Below, piece by piece: positions 10,788 to 23,267 of a DNA stretch of 64,000 nucleotides; positions within the stretch are counted from its first letter, which is position 1; each line of letters starts with the position of its first letter. The notes under the pieces were generated by a model, which did no database searches, had not been told where the DNA came from, and saw nothing but the letters and a program-made list of their open reading frames with translations. Made by a program: the position numbers and the translations under genes. The stretch is from Agelas oroides (lineage: Eukaryota > Porifera > Demospongiae > Agelasida > Agelasidae). The stretch is taken from positions 116,001-180,000 of the forward strand of contig OX422190.1 of assembly GCA_949130485.1 (NCBI GenBank), read 5' to 3'.

Positions 10788-11101
10788 CAGAAGAAACTTC
10801 ATGTTGCACTGAGTCTCATCCGAATCCACCGTAGGTCCGTATTGTGCGCATGCGCAGGTTTAGGAACGAAAATGTGGTTTAACGCAGTTAAACCGAGTTA
10901 ACAGGAAGGGAGGCGTGCCGGGATGTTAGACGGGGCGCGCGCATGTTGGCTCGGCGCGCGGCGCGCCGAAAGAGTGGTGATTGGTGGTTGTTACGGTAAG
11001 GGCGCTTAGATACGAACTTCGCAGCTGGGAGACGCAGTTACGTTGCCAACCTTGTGCAGTTCAGCTCGGAAAGTGCTCTTCTCCTTCTTCGTGTGCAAGT
11101 G

Positions 11102-11288
11102 ATGGCTTCTACTAGTGAACCAAGTGTCACCAATAGCGAGGCGACTGCAATTCCTTCTACCTTGGTGCCGGGCACGTCGGTTGTCGCTACGGTGCTGGGG
11201 ACGTCGATGGCTGGAACCCATGGTGGCGACGGCGCCGCGACCACTAGTGCAGTCAGCGCTTCCACCAGCGCCGTCACGGTTGCAGATG
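11102..11288 (+). CDS. Exon 1 of the spliced recombinase-tail gene
   Basis: ATG 11102 opens a Ser/Thr/Ala-rich, low-complexity frame (MASTSEPSVTNSEATAIPST onward) of 62 codons plus one base. It ends GCAGATG before a donor-like GTACGT. The phase-1 end matches exon 2 at 12071, which supplies two bases. No domain is recognised; such tracts are typical of disordered N-termini or Gag-like leaders. The end of this exon and its donor are copied at about 13131-13145 without the rest of the exon. The join is inferred. Confidence 0.55.
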
Positions 11289-12070
11289 GTACGTGTCACG
11301 CTTTGTTGGACAGGCAGTTAATGTATTTATTCTGTATGTTCTTGGTTGGTGAGTTGGTTTTTAAGTGGAACGGGCAGGGCTAGCTAGGTACGCGACTATA
11401 TATTTTGTAGCTGCTACGAGCTCACGAAAGGCAGCGGGTAAGTATTTTACCATGCAGGCAGGCTCTGTGCATGCACTTGTGAGGATGGGGATGGTGGCTG
11501 GTGGTGTCGCTAGTCACCCAACACAGGTATGCATGCAGGTTGCTCAGTGGTTGATGGTCACATACAATAATTCTGTTGGTTAGTGCAACATCTTGGAGCA
11601 AGCAGGTGGGCCTTGCAAGGGAGGTCGACGTCATGTATGCCGGGGACTGATGATGAAAGTCAGAGTATGTTTCAGAGTGGCAGGGTGAGTCGAGGGTACT
11701 CACAGTTGTTGGTGAGAATCATGGTGCAAGTAAGTTGGGGTTGCAATGTCATGTGTATACATCAGTGTCAACGTCTGACCAAGTAGGTCAGTGGGTGTTT
11801 CAAAGTGGCAGGGTGAGTCGAGGGTACTCACAGTTGTTGGTGAGAATTTACAGGGCAAGCAAATTGGGCTTGCAATGATGTCGTATGCACTGGTTTTTGA
11901 CCAAGGAGGTCAGGATGTGTAAGCAAGTAAGTCAGGATGATATGAGTGTGCCCATGGCCCAGTGGGATACACAATATTGGTGTGAATCTTCTTGGCAGGG
12001 AGCAGAATTTTAGTGTTGGTGTGGGCACAGCTGTATTAATCAATGTCATATTTCTGTGTCGGAATTGCAG

Positions 12071-12606
12071 GTACCATTTCCATGGGAGTTGTGCCCCCAG
12101 CAGGTGCCATCTCATGGTTGGCAACGTGTTCCAGGGCAGCGTCGCAGGATAATGCAAGAGGCACATCATCGGAGCAAGCACAAGTGATGGTGCCATCTAC
12201 AGGGCTGGTGTGGTCAGCAATGTCAACCCCATCGGTGGTTCCAGTGTCTTCGGAAGGGCTCCCAGGAATGTCCTCGATACCTGTTGTTCCAGCTTTACTA
12301 GCATACTTAGCGGTACGAGGGGGTGAGGATGGTCCGCTCTTCCGTTTCAGGGATTGTAGAGCTCTTACAAGAGAGGTTTTTGTTGACAAGGTGACATCGG
12401 CATTGTCGATTCTGGGCTATGATGCCAGCACATACGCGGGCCATAGTTTTCGGATTGGCGCAGCTACAACAGCAGCTGAAAAAGGTATTGAAGACTCGGT
12501 GATTAAGATGCTAGGTAGGTGGGAGAGTTCGGCATATCAGCTATATGTTCGCTCATCTCGGGAGATGCTCTCGTCAATATCGAGGAGGTTGGTACAAGTT
12601 AGCTAA
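12071..12606 (+). CDS. Exon 2: tyrosine recombinase catalytic tail (DIRS-like)
   Basis: After the acceptor TTTCTGTGTCGGAATTGCAG the frame runs open to TAA at 12604. The C-terminal half is a tyrosine recombinase: VPALLAYLAVRGG, DGPLFRFRD, AGHSFRIGAATTAA (H-x-x-R), KMLGRWESSAYQLYVRSS (W box and nucleophile Tyr). Joined to exon 1 the product is 240 residues, with His about 187, Arg 190, Trp 213 and Tyr 218 or 221. Similar tails end DIRS-type retroelement recombinases. The first catalytic Arg region and the N-terminal core-binding domain are absent, so strand cutting is doubtful; a DNA-binding remnant or a decayed element is more likely. Confidence 0.75.
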
Positions 12607-12984
12607 TGATTCAATTAGCCAAGGTTATTGGTGTATCACTATCATCGCTTATTCAAGCTTTGTAACATTGTGTTATTGATAATAGATGTCACTGGTCATG
12701 CTGGGGAGGGTTTCGGGGATTTTGTTTGGAGGGAAGGCGAGGTCTCGCCTCCTAGTGGAGGGATGGGGGGTTAAGGAACCCCCCACTCTGACTCCCTCCA
12801 AGCAAAACCGCCGTTCACCAAAGATGGCGCGAAGTTCGCGGCAAGGAAAGTGGGCGTGACGTCAACGCTTAGGTATATCATAATGCCCAGAGCGTTACAG
12901 GCCACACCTAGTTTACTGACATACTCGGCACGTCCTCCACTCGGTTCGATTGTTGAGGGTGCGGCTATACAGCCGGACGAACCT

Positions 12985-13351
12985 GTTAAATGTGGTTTAA
13001 CGCAGTTAAACCGAGTTAACAGGAAGGGAGGCGTGCCGGGATGTTAGACGGGGCACGCGCACATTGGCTCGGCGCGCCCAAAAGAGTGGTGCATGGTGCA
13101 ACGGTGATTGGTGGTTGTTACGTCACGGTTGCAGATGGTACGTATTAATGTGTCACGCTTTGTTGGACAGGCAGTTAATGTATTTATTCTGTATGTTCTT
13201 GGTTGGTGAGTTGGTTTTTAAGTGGAACGGGCAGGGCTAGCTAGGTACGCGACTATATATTTTGTAGCTGCTACGAGCTCACGAAAGGCAGCGGGTAAGT
13301 ATTTTACCATGCAGGCAGGCTCTGTGCATGCACTTGTGAGGATGGGGATGG
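12985..13351 (+). repeat. Second, partial copy of the leader and exon-1/intron junction
   Basis: About 12985-13115 repeats 10872-10990, and about 13126-13351 repeats 11270-11494 with an 8-bp insertion after the donor. Most of exon 1 is missing between the two matches. Confidence 0.88.
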
Positions 13352-13437
13352 TCTTGGGGCATCGTATCGATGCTAAAATCTCTCCAAAAGCAGCTTCAGA
13401 GAAGGCACAAACAACAGTGTCTGAAAATACATACACT

Positions 13438-13638
13438 TATCCGAATATTGATGTTTTTCGGACGGCCATTTTATCGATTCTAGCGGCAACAGGGAACAAT
13501 GCGCGGGCGTCATTTTTGGTACACCAGGTACCACGTACCTCAGCTACAGTCCTGTGGTATGGCCGAATGTTTACGCAGTTTTCCCTCCGCGTTTGAGTGT
13601 CCGAATATACCTGTCGTCCGATGATTGCTAACTTACTC
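13438..13638. mobile_element. Truncated copy of the GAGTAAG MITE
   Basis: It matches the right half of the element at 3919-4285, ending GCTAACTTACTC followed by TA at 13639-13640. The left end is missing; satellite DNA starts immediately to the right. Confidence 0.85.
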
Positions 13639-16172
13639 TATAACAATTGAGAACCACCGTCAACCACTGAGTACTACTGTGAACCATTCAGAACTATTGG
13701 AAGTGATTGAGAACCACTGAGAACCATTGAGAACTGTTCAGAACCACTGAGAACAATTGAGAACCATTGAGAACCGCTGCATGGTAACCATTGTTGTACC
13801 ATGGTAAACAAAAAGCAGCAAATCACCATTTCAGTGTGATATGTATTGCACTGGTTGTAGCTTGATATATGTTTCCATATTGGATCTTTGAAAGACTGGA
13901 AACTGCTGAGAACAGGCTGATAACCATTTACCACCACTGAGAACTACTGGTAACCATTGAGAACCACTGGTAATCATTGAGAACCACTGAGAACTGAAGA
14001 AATGGTAAGAACTGAGAACTACCGTGAACCATTGAGAACCACCGGTAGGGATCAAGAACCATGCAGAACCACTGAGTATCATTGAAAAACACTAATAACA
14101 ATTGAGAATCAGTGGTAACCACCACTCACAACCACTAAGAATCATTGAGAAACACTGATAAAGAATGAGAACCACCGGCAAACATTGTGAACAACAACAT
14201 GGTAATCATTCAGAACCACTTGAAATAATCGAATAGCACTGAGACCATTGAGAACCACTAATAACAAGAATCTGTGATAACCACTAAGAACCATTGACAA
14301 CCACTGAGAATCATTGAAAACTACTGGTAGAGATTGAGAACCACCGACAAACACTGTGAATCAGTGCTTCTCAATAGTTACCAGTAGAGTCTTTTGAAAT
14401 GCAGTGCCATCACCTTCATGCAGAATGGCAGCATTAGTTACAAATTCTTGTAATTTCACATTGCAACATCATGTTAAGACTTTTCCAATTTTGCATACCA
14501 CAGATTCTTAATGGGTATTAGTGGTCCTCAATGGTTCTCAGTGCTCTTCAGTGATATTGAAAACCACTGGAAACCATTGAGAAGCACTGATAACCATTGA
14601 GAACCATCGAGAACCAGTGAGAACCACTCCATGGTAACCATGAAGAACTACTGGTAACATTTAGAACCACTGGTAACCACTGACTACTACTGAGAACCAT
14701 TGAGAATTACAGGCAGTGATTGAGAACCACTGCGAACTGTTGAGAACCGTTCAGAACTATTGAGAACCACTGCATGGTAACCATTGTTGTACCATGGTAA
14801 TTAAAAGCAGCAAATCACTATTTGAGTGCGATATAACTCATATTGCACTGGCTGTAAGTTGATATATGATTTACATTGTTTACTAGTAACATTAATGTTG
14901 TTGTACAGGTACATAGAAATTAAAACAACTTCAATGAGTAATGATAAAGAAAAATGGAATGCAAAATTGGAAAAGTGATAACATTATGTTGAAAACACAC
15001 TGTGAAAATAAAAGAACTAGTGACTAATGTTGCCATTCTGCATGAGAGTTATGTCACTGCTTTCCGAGAGAACTACTGGTTACTATTGAGAAACACTGGT
15101 AACCACTGAGAACTGGCTGAGAACCATTCAGAACTACTGGTAACCACTGAGAACCATCAAAAACAACTGAGAACAATTCAGAACCACTGGAAACCAATGA
15201 GAACCACCGAAAACCATTGTGAACCACTACATGGTAACCATTCAGAACAACTGGTAACCAATAAGAGCAACTTGCAACAACTGAGAATCACAGAGAATTG
15301 AAATAGAATTGATAATTACTCACAACGATTGGAAACATTTGAGAAACACTGGTAACCATTGAGAATGACCACATGGTAATCAGTGGGAACCGATAAGAAC
15401 TGAGAACTACCGTGAAACATTGAGAACCACCGACAGTCATTGAGAACCATGGAGAACCACTGAGAAGCATTGAGAACCACTGAGAAGCACCGGCACTAAC
15501 CTAAAACCTTGAAGAACCAATGAGAACCATTGAAAACCACCAATAACAATTGAGAATCAGTGGTAACCACCACACACAACCACTGAGAATCATTGAGAAA
15601 CATTGATAAAGAATAAGAACCAAAGAAAACATTGTGAACAACAACATTGAAACAATTGAGAACAACTAAGAACCACTAAGAACCACTGAGAGAGCCACTG
15701 AGAGAGCCACTGAGAGCCACTGAGAGCCACTGAGAAACATTGAGAATCACTGGTAATCATTGAGAACCACTGGTACCACTGTAAACCACTGGTAAGAACT
15801 GAGAACTACAGTGAACCATTGAGAACAACCGGTAGTGATCGAGAACCATTGAGAAGAACTAAGAACCACTAATATCCACTCAGATCCACTCAGATCCACT
15901 CAGAACCATTGAGAATCACTGGTAATCATTGGTAACTATTGAGATTCAGTGGTAACCACTGAGAACCACTGACAACCACTGGTAATCAATCATTCAGTAA
16001 CACTGCTAACAATTGAGAACCACTGGTAAACATTGAGAACCATAGAGAACTACTGAGAACCATTCATAACTAGCTACCAGTAGTGATTGAGAACCACCGA
16101 AAACCATTGTGAACCAGTACACGGTAAAAATTGAGAAATACTGGAAATAAACCATTGACAGCTACTTGTAAC

Positions 16173-16280
16173 TAGCCGCATTCCCAGGCCCTCACCCAGC
16201 TTCCCGTCATTTGCAGTACGGTTAAGCTTTACCGCACTGCAAGGAACGGGAAGCTGGGCGAGGGCCTCGGAACAAGGCTA
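16173..16280. mobile_element. 108-bp TAGCC-type MITE with 9-bp duplication
   Basis: The ends are TAGCCGCATTCCCAGGCCCT and an inverted partner closing CGGAACAAGGCTA. ACTTGTAAC flanks both sides (16164-16172 and 16281-16289). The 9-bp duplication within the satellite supports a Mutator-type element. Confidence 0.9.
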
Positions 16281-19200
16281 ACTTGTAACAACTGAGAAAC
16301 ATTGAAAACAACTGATAAGCACTGAGAACCATTGAAAACAACAACAGACTGGTAACAATTGAGAACTACTATAACCGTTGTGAAGCACTGGAAATATTGA
16401 GAACCTCTGATAAGAACTGAGAACTACTGCAAACCATTCTGACCTACTGGCAGTGATCGAGAGCAACTGAGAACCATTGAGAACCATAAGAGAATAATGT
16501 TGCCGTTCTGCATCATAGTGATGGCACTGCATTCCAAAAGAACTACTGGTAATCATTGAGAACCATTGAGAACCACTGGATTATAACCATTAATAACAGC
16601 TGATACCACTGACAACCACTGGTAAGAACTCAGAACTACTCTGAACCATTGAAAACCTCCGGCATTAATCTAGAACCATGCAGAACCACTGAGAACCATT
16701 GAAAACCACTAATAACCATTGAGAATCATTGAGAAACACTGGTAAGTACTGACAACTATTGAGAACTAAGGGTAACCACTGAGAACCACTGAGAACCATT
16801 GAGAAAAACTAATAACCACTGAGAACCACTGATACCCACTCGGATCTACTGACAACCATTGAGAATCACTGGTAATCACTGAATACCACTTTGAACCATT
16901 CAGAACTATCGGAGGTGATTGAGAACACCTAACAACCATTCAGAACCTTTCAGAACCACTGACAACCGTTGAAAGACATTGAGAACCTTCGAGCACAATT
17001 GACATCCACTGGATGGCAACCACTGAGAACTAATGGTAACCATGGAGAGGCACTGGTAACCACATGTTATGATACCATTGAGAACTGTTCAGAACAACTG
17101 AGAACCATTGAGAACCATTGTGAACCATTGAGAACCATTGAGAACAACTGCATGGTAGCCACCGAGAACCACTGAGAACTACGGGCAACCAAAGAGAACC
17201 ACTGCATGCTAACCATTGAGAACCGCTGCAAACCAATGAGAACCACTAGTAACAGTTGAGAATTACTAGTAACCATTGAGAACCACTGCTAACCATTCAC
17301 AACCATTCAGAACCACTGAAAACAATTTAGAAACACTGGTAACCATTGGTAACCACTGGTAATCATTGAGAACAACTGAGAATCATTGAGAACCACTTGT
17401 AACAATTGAGAACTACTACAAACATTAAGAACCACTGGTAACATTGAGAACCACTGGTAACCACTGACTACTACTGTGAACTATTGTGAACAACTTGCAG
17501 TGATTGAGAACCACTGAGAACCGTTGAAAACAGTTCAGAAACACTAAGAACCATTGAGAACTGTTGAGAACCATTGTGAACCATTGAGAACCACTGCATG
17601 GTAACCATTGCTGTACCATGGTGAACATAAAGCAACAAATCACTAATTGAGTGTGATATATCTCATACTCACGCTGGCTGTAGGTCGATATATGATTTCA
17701 TAATGCATCTTGTTTGGAGGCTTAATATTGTTTACTAGCAACATTGTACAGGTACATAGAAATTTACACAAAACCATTTCAATGAGTAATGACAAACGAC
17801 AATGAAATGCAAAATTGAAAACTAATAACAATACGTTGCACTTTGAAAACCACCGAGAACTACTGGTAACCATTGAGAACCACCGGTAACCATTGGGAAC
17901 CATTGAGTACTTAAAACCATTGAGTAATACTATAGTAGTTATTGAGAACCACCAAAAAACATTGTGAACTACTACATGACAACCACTGAGTACCACAAGT
18001 AATTCACCGCTGAACCACTGGTAAGCCCTGAGAACCATTGAGAACTACTGGTAACCATTGAGAACCACTGAGAACTACTGGTATCCATGGATAGCCAATG
18101 AGACCACTGCATTGTAACTATTGAGAACAACTGGTGTCATCGAGAACCACTGTAAGGAACAGAGAACTATTGAGAACCACTGAAAAGCATTGATAACCAT
18201 TGAGAACTACTGGTAACCATTGAGAACCATTGAGAACCATTGACAACCACTGCATTGTAACCAGTGAGAAACACAAGCAACCACTGAGAACCACTGAGAA
18301 TTATTGATAACAACTACGAACCGCTAAAAAACACTGAGAGCCAGTGGGAACCATTGAGAACTACTGGTAGAGAATAAGAACCACCGATAAACATTGTTAC
18401 CAGTAGTTCTCAATGGTTGCCATGCAGTGGTTCTCAATGGTTCTCAATGGTTCTCAATGGTTCTCAGTGGTTCTGAACAGTTCTCAATGGTTCTCCGTGG
18501 TTCTCAATCACTGCCAGTTGTTCTGAACGGTTCGCATTAGTTCTGAGTGGTTATCGGTGGTTATCAATGGTTAACGTTATAGGAGTTCTCATCTGTCACC
18601 AGTGGTTCTAAATGCTTCTCAGATGTTCTCAATGATTACCTTGTTTATCAGTGGTTCGAAATTGTTATCAGTGTTTCTTAATGGTTGCCAGTGGTTGTCA
18701 ATAGTTACCAGTAGTTCTCAGTAGTTATCAATGGTTACCAGTGGTTATCAATGGTTGTCAGTGATTTCCATGTAGTAATTCTCAATGGTTCCCAGTGGTT
18801 CTCAGCGGTTCTCAAAGAGTCCCAGCGGTTCACAGTTGTTTTCAATGGTTCTCAGCGCTCACTGAATCTCAATGGTTACCACTGAATCTCAATAGTTACC
18901 AGTGGTTCTCAATGGTTACCAGTGGCTCTCATGATTACCAGTGATTCTCAGTGGTTCTCAGCGCTTATTTTTTCTCAATGGTTCACAGTGGTTGTTAATG
19001 TTTACCAGTGTTTCTCAATGGTTTCCAGGTGTTTTCAATTGTTATCACTGGTACTCAATGATTACCAGTGGTTCTCAGTGGTTCTCAGTGGTAACCACTG
19101 AGAACTGGCTGACAACCATTGAAAACCACCGAGAACTACTGGAAACCATTGAGAACCACCGGTAACCATTGGGAACCATTGAGTACTTAAAACCATTGAG

Positions 19201-19588
19201 TAATACTATAGTAGTCATTGAGAACCACCAAACAACATTGTGAACTACTACATGACAACCACAGAGAACCGCAAGTAATTCACCGCTGAACCACTGGTAA
19301 GCCCTGAGAACCATTGAGAACTACTGGTAACCATTGAGAACCACTGAGAACTACTGGTATCCATGGATAGCCAATGAGAACCACTGCATTGTAACTATTG
19401 AGAACAACTGGTGTCATCGAGAACCACTGTAAGGAACAGAGAACTATTGTGAACTATTGAGAACCACTGAAAAGCATTGATAACCATTGAGAACTACTGG
19501 TAACCATTGAGAAGCATTGAGAACCATTGACAACCACTGCATTGTAACCAGTGAGAAGCATTAAGAACCACTGAGAACCACTTACAAC

Positions 19589-19665
19589 TAGCTTCGTTCC
19601 CAGTCCTCCACCACAGCTATCATAGCAGTACAGATAGCTGTGGTGGAGGAGTGGGTACGGGGCTA
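19589..19665. mobile_element. TAGCC-type MITE, inverted copy of 114-191
   Basis: It begins TAGCTTCGTTCCCAG and ends GGGTACGGGGCTA, flanked by CTTACAAC and CTTAGAAC. It moved with the surrounding satellite block rather than by a separate insertion, because its flanks match those of the left-edge copy in reverse complement. Confidence 0.85.
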
Positions 19666-20916
19666 CTTAGAACCATTCAAAACAACTGAGTACCACTGAG
19701 AAGATCTGAGAACCAGAGAGAACCATTTAGAACCACTTGTAACCATATGTAAACCACTACATGGTAACCATTGAGAACCGCTGGTAAACAATGTGAAACA
19801 CAAGCAACCACTGAGAACCACTGAGAATTATTGATAACAACTACGAACCGCTAAAAAACACTGAGAGCCAGTGGGAACCATTGAGAACCACTGGTAGAGA
19901 ATGAGAACCACCGATAAACATTGTTACCAGTAGTTCTCAATGGTTGCCATGCAGTGGTTCTCAACGGTTCTCAATGGTTCTCAATGGTTCTCAGTGGTTC
20001 TGAACGGTTCTCAATGGTTCTCCGTGGTTCTCAATCACTGCCAGTTGTTCTGAACGGTTCGCATTAGTTCTGAGTGGTTATCGGTGGTTATCAATGGTTA
20101 ACGTTATAGGAGTTCTCATCTGTCACCAGTGGTTTTAAATGCTTCTCAGATGTTCTCAATGATTACCTTGTTTATCAGTGGTTCGAAATTGTTATCAGTG
20201 TTTCTTAATGGTTACCAGTGGTTGTCAATAGTTACCAGTAGTTCTAAGTAGTTATCAACGGTTACCAGTGGTTATCAATGGTTGTCAGTGGCTTCCATGT
20301 AGTAATTCTCAACGGTTCCCAGTCGTTCTCAGCAGTTCTCAAGGAGTTCCAGCGGTTCACAGTTGTTTTCAATGGTTCTCAGCGCTCACTGAATCTCAAT
20401 GGTTACCACTGAATCTCAATGGTTACCAATGGTTCTCAATGGTTACCAGTGGCTCTAATGATTACCAGTGATTCTCAGTGGTTCTCAGTGCTTATTTCTC
20501 TCAATGGTTCACAGTGGTTGTTAATGTTTACCAGTGTTTCTCAATGGTTTCCAGGTGTTTTCAATTGTTATCACTGGTACTCAATGATTACCAGTGGTTC
20601 TCAGTGGGTACCACTGAATCTCAATGATTACCACTGAATCTCAATGGTTTTACCAATGGTTCTCAATGTTTACCAGTGGTTCTCAATGGTTACCACTGAT
20701 TCTCAGTGGTTCTCAGTGGATCTAGTGGTTCTCAATGGTTCTTAGTTTTTCTCATCAATGGTTCACAGTAGTTGTCAATGGTTTTTGATAACCATTGAAA
20801 AGCACTGGAAACCATTGAGAACCACTATATACTACCCATTAAGAATCTGTGATATGCAAAATTGGAAAAGTCATAACATCTTGTTGCAATGTGAAAATAA
20901 CAAGAATTAGTGAATA

Positions 20917-21490
20917 CCGTCATTATTCGAATAGAACGGTAGATCCAATGTAGCGGAAGAAATTCAATTCTTGCAGTTTTTGGTAATCCAATTATGCGGA
21001 AGGTAATTATTTTTGAGTCAATCCAATTTAGCGGAAGAGCCCGTTGTAGCTGTGTAATAGACACCACGAAGCGTTTCTAGCAAACAGAAAAAGGCGAAGT
21101 CACTGGCAGAGCGAGTGCACCAGGAAGCGTTCTTATCAAAACAACACTTGTGAAGTCACTGCAGAGGCGTTGTAATGCACCCAGACCGTGTTCTTATCAA
21201 AACAAGTAGCTACGGACTATTGCTGGCAGACAGAACGATGCTCAGACCATGGAAGTTCTCGGAGCCTATTACACATCTGGGAAAGCCTAAGGTAATTTTA
21301 GTACTACAGGCAACACTCCCTGGGGCAAAGAGGTCTTAGTGCGTGGCTAGTGCTTTTCTTGGAAAATGTGCTTCCATTACAACGATGAATCTAATCTAAC
21401 GGAAGAAATTGGAAGTTTTATGAATCTAATCTAGCGGAAGCCAGATTTGAAATTATTTAATTGTCTACCGTTCTATTCGAATAATGACGG
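20917..21490. mobile_element. 574-bp MITE with CCGTCATTATTCG ends and TA duplication
   Basis: The inverted ends (CCGTCATTATTCGAATAGAA and its complement) are flanked by TA at 20915-20916 and 21491-21492. The same flanking sequence without the insert is present near 15001-15060 (GTGACTAATGTTGCC), giving an empty site. The interior repeats an AATCTAATCTAGCGGAAG-like motif and has no transposase. Confidence 0.9.
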
Positions 21491-22023
21491 TAATGTTGGC
21501 GTTTTGCATGACAGGATGGCACTGCATTCCAAAAGAACTACTGGTAACTCAGATTGAGAAACTCTGGTTCACAGTGTTTGTCGGTGGTTCTCAATTTGTA
21601 CCAGTGGTTCTCAATGGTTCTCACTGGTTAGCACACAGTTCTCAATGCTTCTCAGTTGTTCTGAAACTTATAACCACAGAGAACCACTGAGAACCTTTGA
21701 AAACAGCAGAGAACCACTCAGAACAACTGAGAACCGATGAGAACCATTGACAACCATTTAGAACCACTGCATCGTAACCATAGGGAACCACTGAAAACCG
21801 TTGAGAACCATTCAGAACCACTGAGAAGCATTGGTAACCATTGAGAACCACTGAGAACCACTGCATGTTAACCATCGAGAACTACCAGTAACCATTGAGA
21901 ACCATTGACAACCATTTAGAACCACTGCACTGAGAGCAAACGAGAATCACTGAGAAACATTGAAAACCACTGGTAACCATTCAGAACAACTGAGAACCAT
22001 CGAGAACCACTGAGAACCATTCA

Positions 22024-22588
22024 GAACTTGCACAACAGATAAGACTGACCCATGAGACTCCGGATCAGAGAGAGGTCCGCCTCCAGCAAATGAGCCTTGC
22101 ACAACAGAGGAGACTGACCCATGAGACTCCGGATCAGAGAGAGGTCCGCCTCCAGCAAATGAGCCTTGCGCAACAGAGGAGACTGACCCATGAGACTCCA
22201 GATCAGTGACAGGCCCATCTCAAGCAAGTGAGCCTTGCGCAACAAAGGAGACTGACCCATGAGACTCCAGATCAGTGAGAGGCCCATCTCAAGCAAGTGA
22301 GCCTTGCGCAACAGAGGAGACTGACCCATTAGACTCCAGATCAGAAAGAGGCCCGTCTCGAGCAAGTGAGCCTTGCGTAATGAGACTCCTGAAGAAACAG
22401 TAACAAGATGTGAGCAAGACAGAGAGAGTCACAGGATACGAAGAGAGCAACAATCTGTTCGTACTAAACTTGTTAACTTGCATTCTCATCTAGCAGCTCT
22501 ACAGGTCTCCAAACGTATTACATGCTTAGAGAAGTTTCCTGGCCTGAATGTCAGAACAGTGTCACCTGACAGTAATGACACTGTGTGA
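22024..22588 (+). pseudogene. STPR-like 23-residue repeat relic
   Basis: Five units of 69 bp start at 22092, 22161, 22230, 22299 and 22368 (GAGCCTTGC...), preceded by a partial unit at 22024. One frame reads LTHETPDQREVRLQQM, the ETP-x-Q-R-E-x-R-L pattern of STPR (23-residue DNA-binding) repeats known from silkworm FMBP-1 and from many invertebrate mobile-element proteins. Several units carry TGA or TAG. The last unit continues as an open frame (22373-22588) with RNETPEETVTRCEQDRES. No promoter or partner domain is visible. Satellite DNA flanks it directly on the left, so it is a fragment captured in the block. Confidence 0.7.
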
Positions 22589-22799
22589 GATGCATAACCA
22601 TATTCATACTGCATAGTAATTGCCGAGCTAACATATAAATTATATTCATACTTGGTTGCTGGTAACTATATAGTAGTTTCTGCTAGTGCAAAATTTAATT
22701 TTTAATTGTATTCATACTTTTGGGACTAACCCTTCATTTTGAACAAATTAATTACAGGTGACTTAACTGCTCCCCAATATATAAAGAAAGTTAATCACT

Positions 22800-22915
22800 G
22801 ACTGTTTGTTCCCCATGTGTTACACACGGGACAAGGGAGGGACAGGTGATTTATATGTCCCCCATGTGGTACACATGGGACAGGTAATTGAAATGTGTTA
22901 CACATGGGAAATTTT
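22800..22915. repeat. Short direct repeats CCCATGTGKTACACAYGGGA
   Basis: Three related copies of a 20-bp near-palindrome occur within about 110 bp. Function unknown. Confidence 0.7.
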
Positions 22916-23159
22916 GCTGCTTGAATTATTACCCTATAGGACCAAGGTGGATAATAATTGAATAGCTGCGACTTTTCAACAGCTTTCCTGATTGTGTATG
23001 AACCAGTACACATGACAAGCGTTGCAGTGTGTTCAGAGTCAATAGAGGTCAAAAGGAGGCCAGACTTGACTTGGCATACTGCTTGCTCAGGCTCGCCCCA
23101 CAATGCCCTGCATTCGAGTTATTCAACAATTACAAATGCATTTACGGTACAATGTACGA

Positions 23160-23211
23160 ATACATACATACATACATACATACATACATACATACAGACA
23201 GACAGACAGCG
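23160..23211. repeat. (CATA)n/(CAGA)n microsatellite
   Basis: Tetranucleotide run directly upstream of the first Penelope-like fragment; the same arrangement precedes the second fragment. Confidence 0.97.
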
Positions 23212-23267
23212 CTCGCATTCAACACGATAATGTGGGGCTCGCTCAGGCTCGCCCCAATTAGATTGAA

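Larger units (their letters stand above)
10872..13351 (+). mobile_element. Tyrosine-recombinase element or gene with direct flanking repeats
   Basis: A GC-rich leader (10872-10990, with GGTTTAACGCAGTTAAACC and GGCGCGCCG) precedes exon 1 (11102-11288), a 782-bp intron and exon 2 (12071-12606). The leader recurs at 12985-13115 and the exon-1 end plus intron start recurs at about 13126-13351. This could be the split direct repeats of a DIRS/Ngaro-type element that lost its reverse transcriptase, or a partial tandem duplication of a domesticated gene. No reverse transcriptase is visible between the repeats. Confidence 0.65.

Noticed and set aside
10872..13351. The direct repeats as LTRs of a retrovirus-like element
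   Set aside because: The second copy lacks most of exon 1, the ends are not TG...CA, and there is no protease, RT or RNase H; the enzyme tail is a tyrosine recombinase.
22021..22365. Minus-strand 114-codon frame with SLIWSLMGQSPLLRKAHLLE repeats
   Set aside because: It is the antisense of the STPR-like array; the plus-strand frame matches a known repeat pattern and the minus frame does not.
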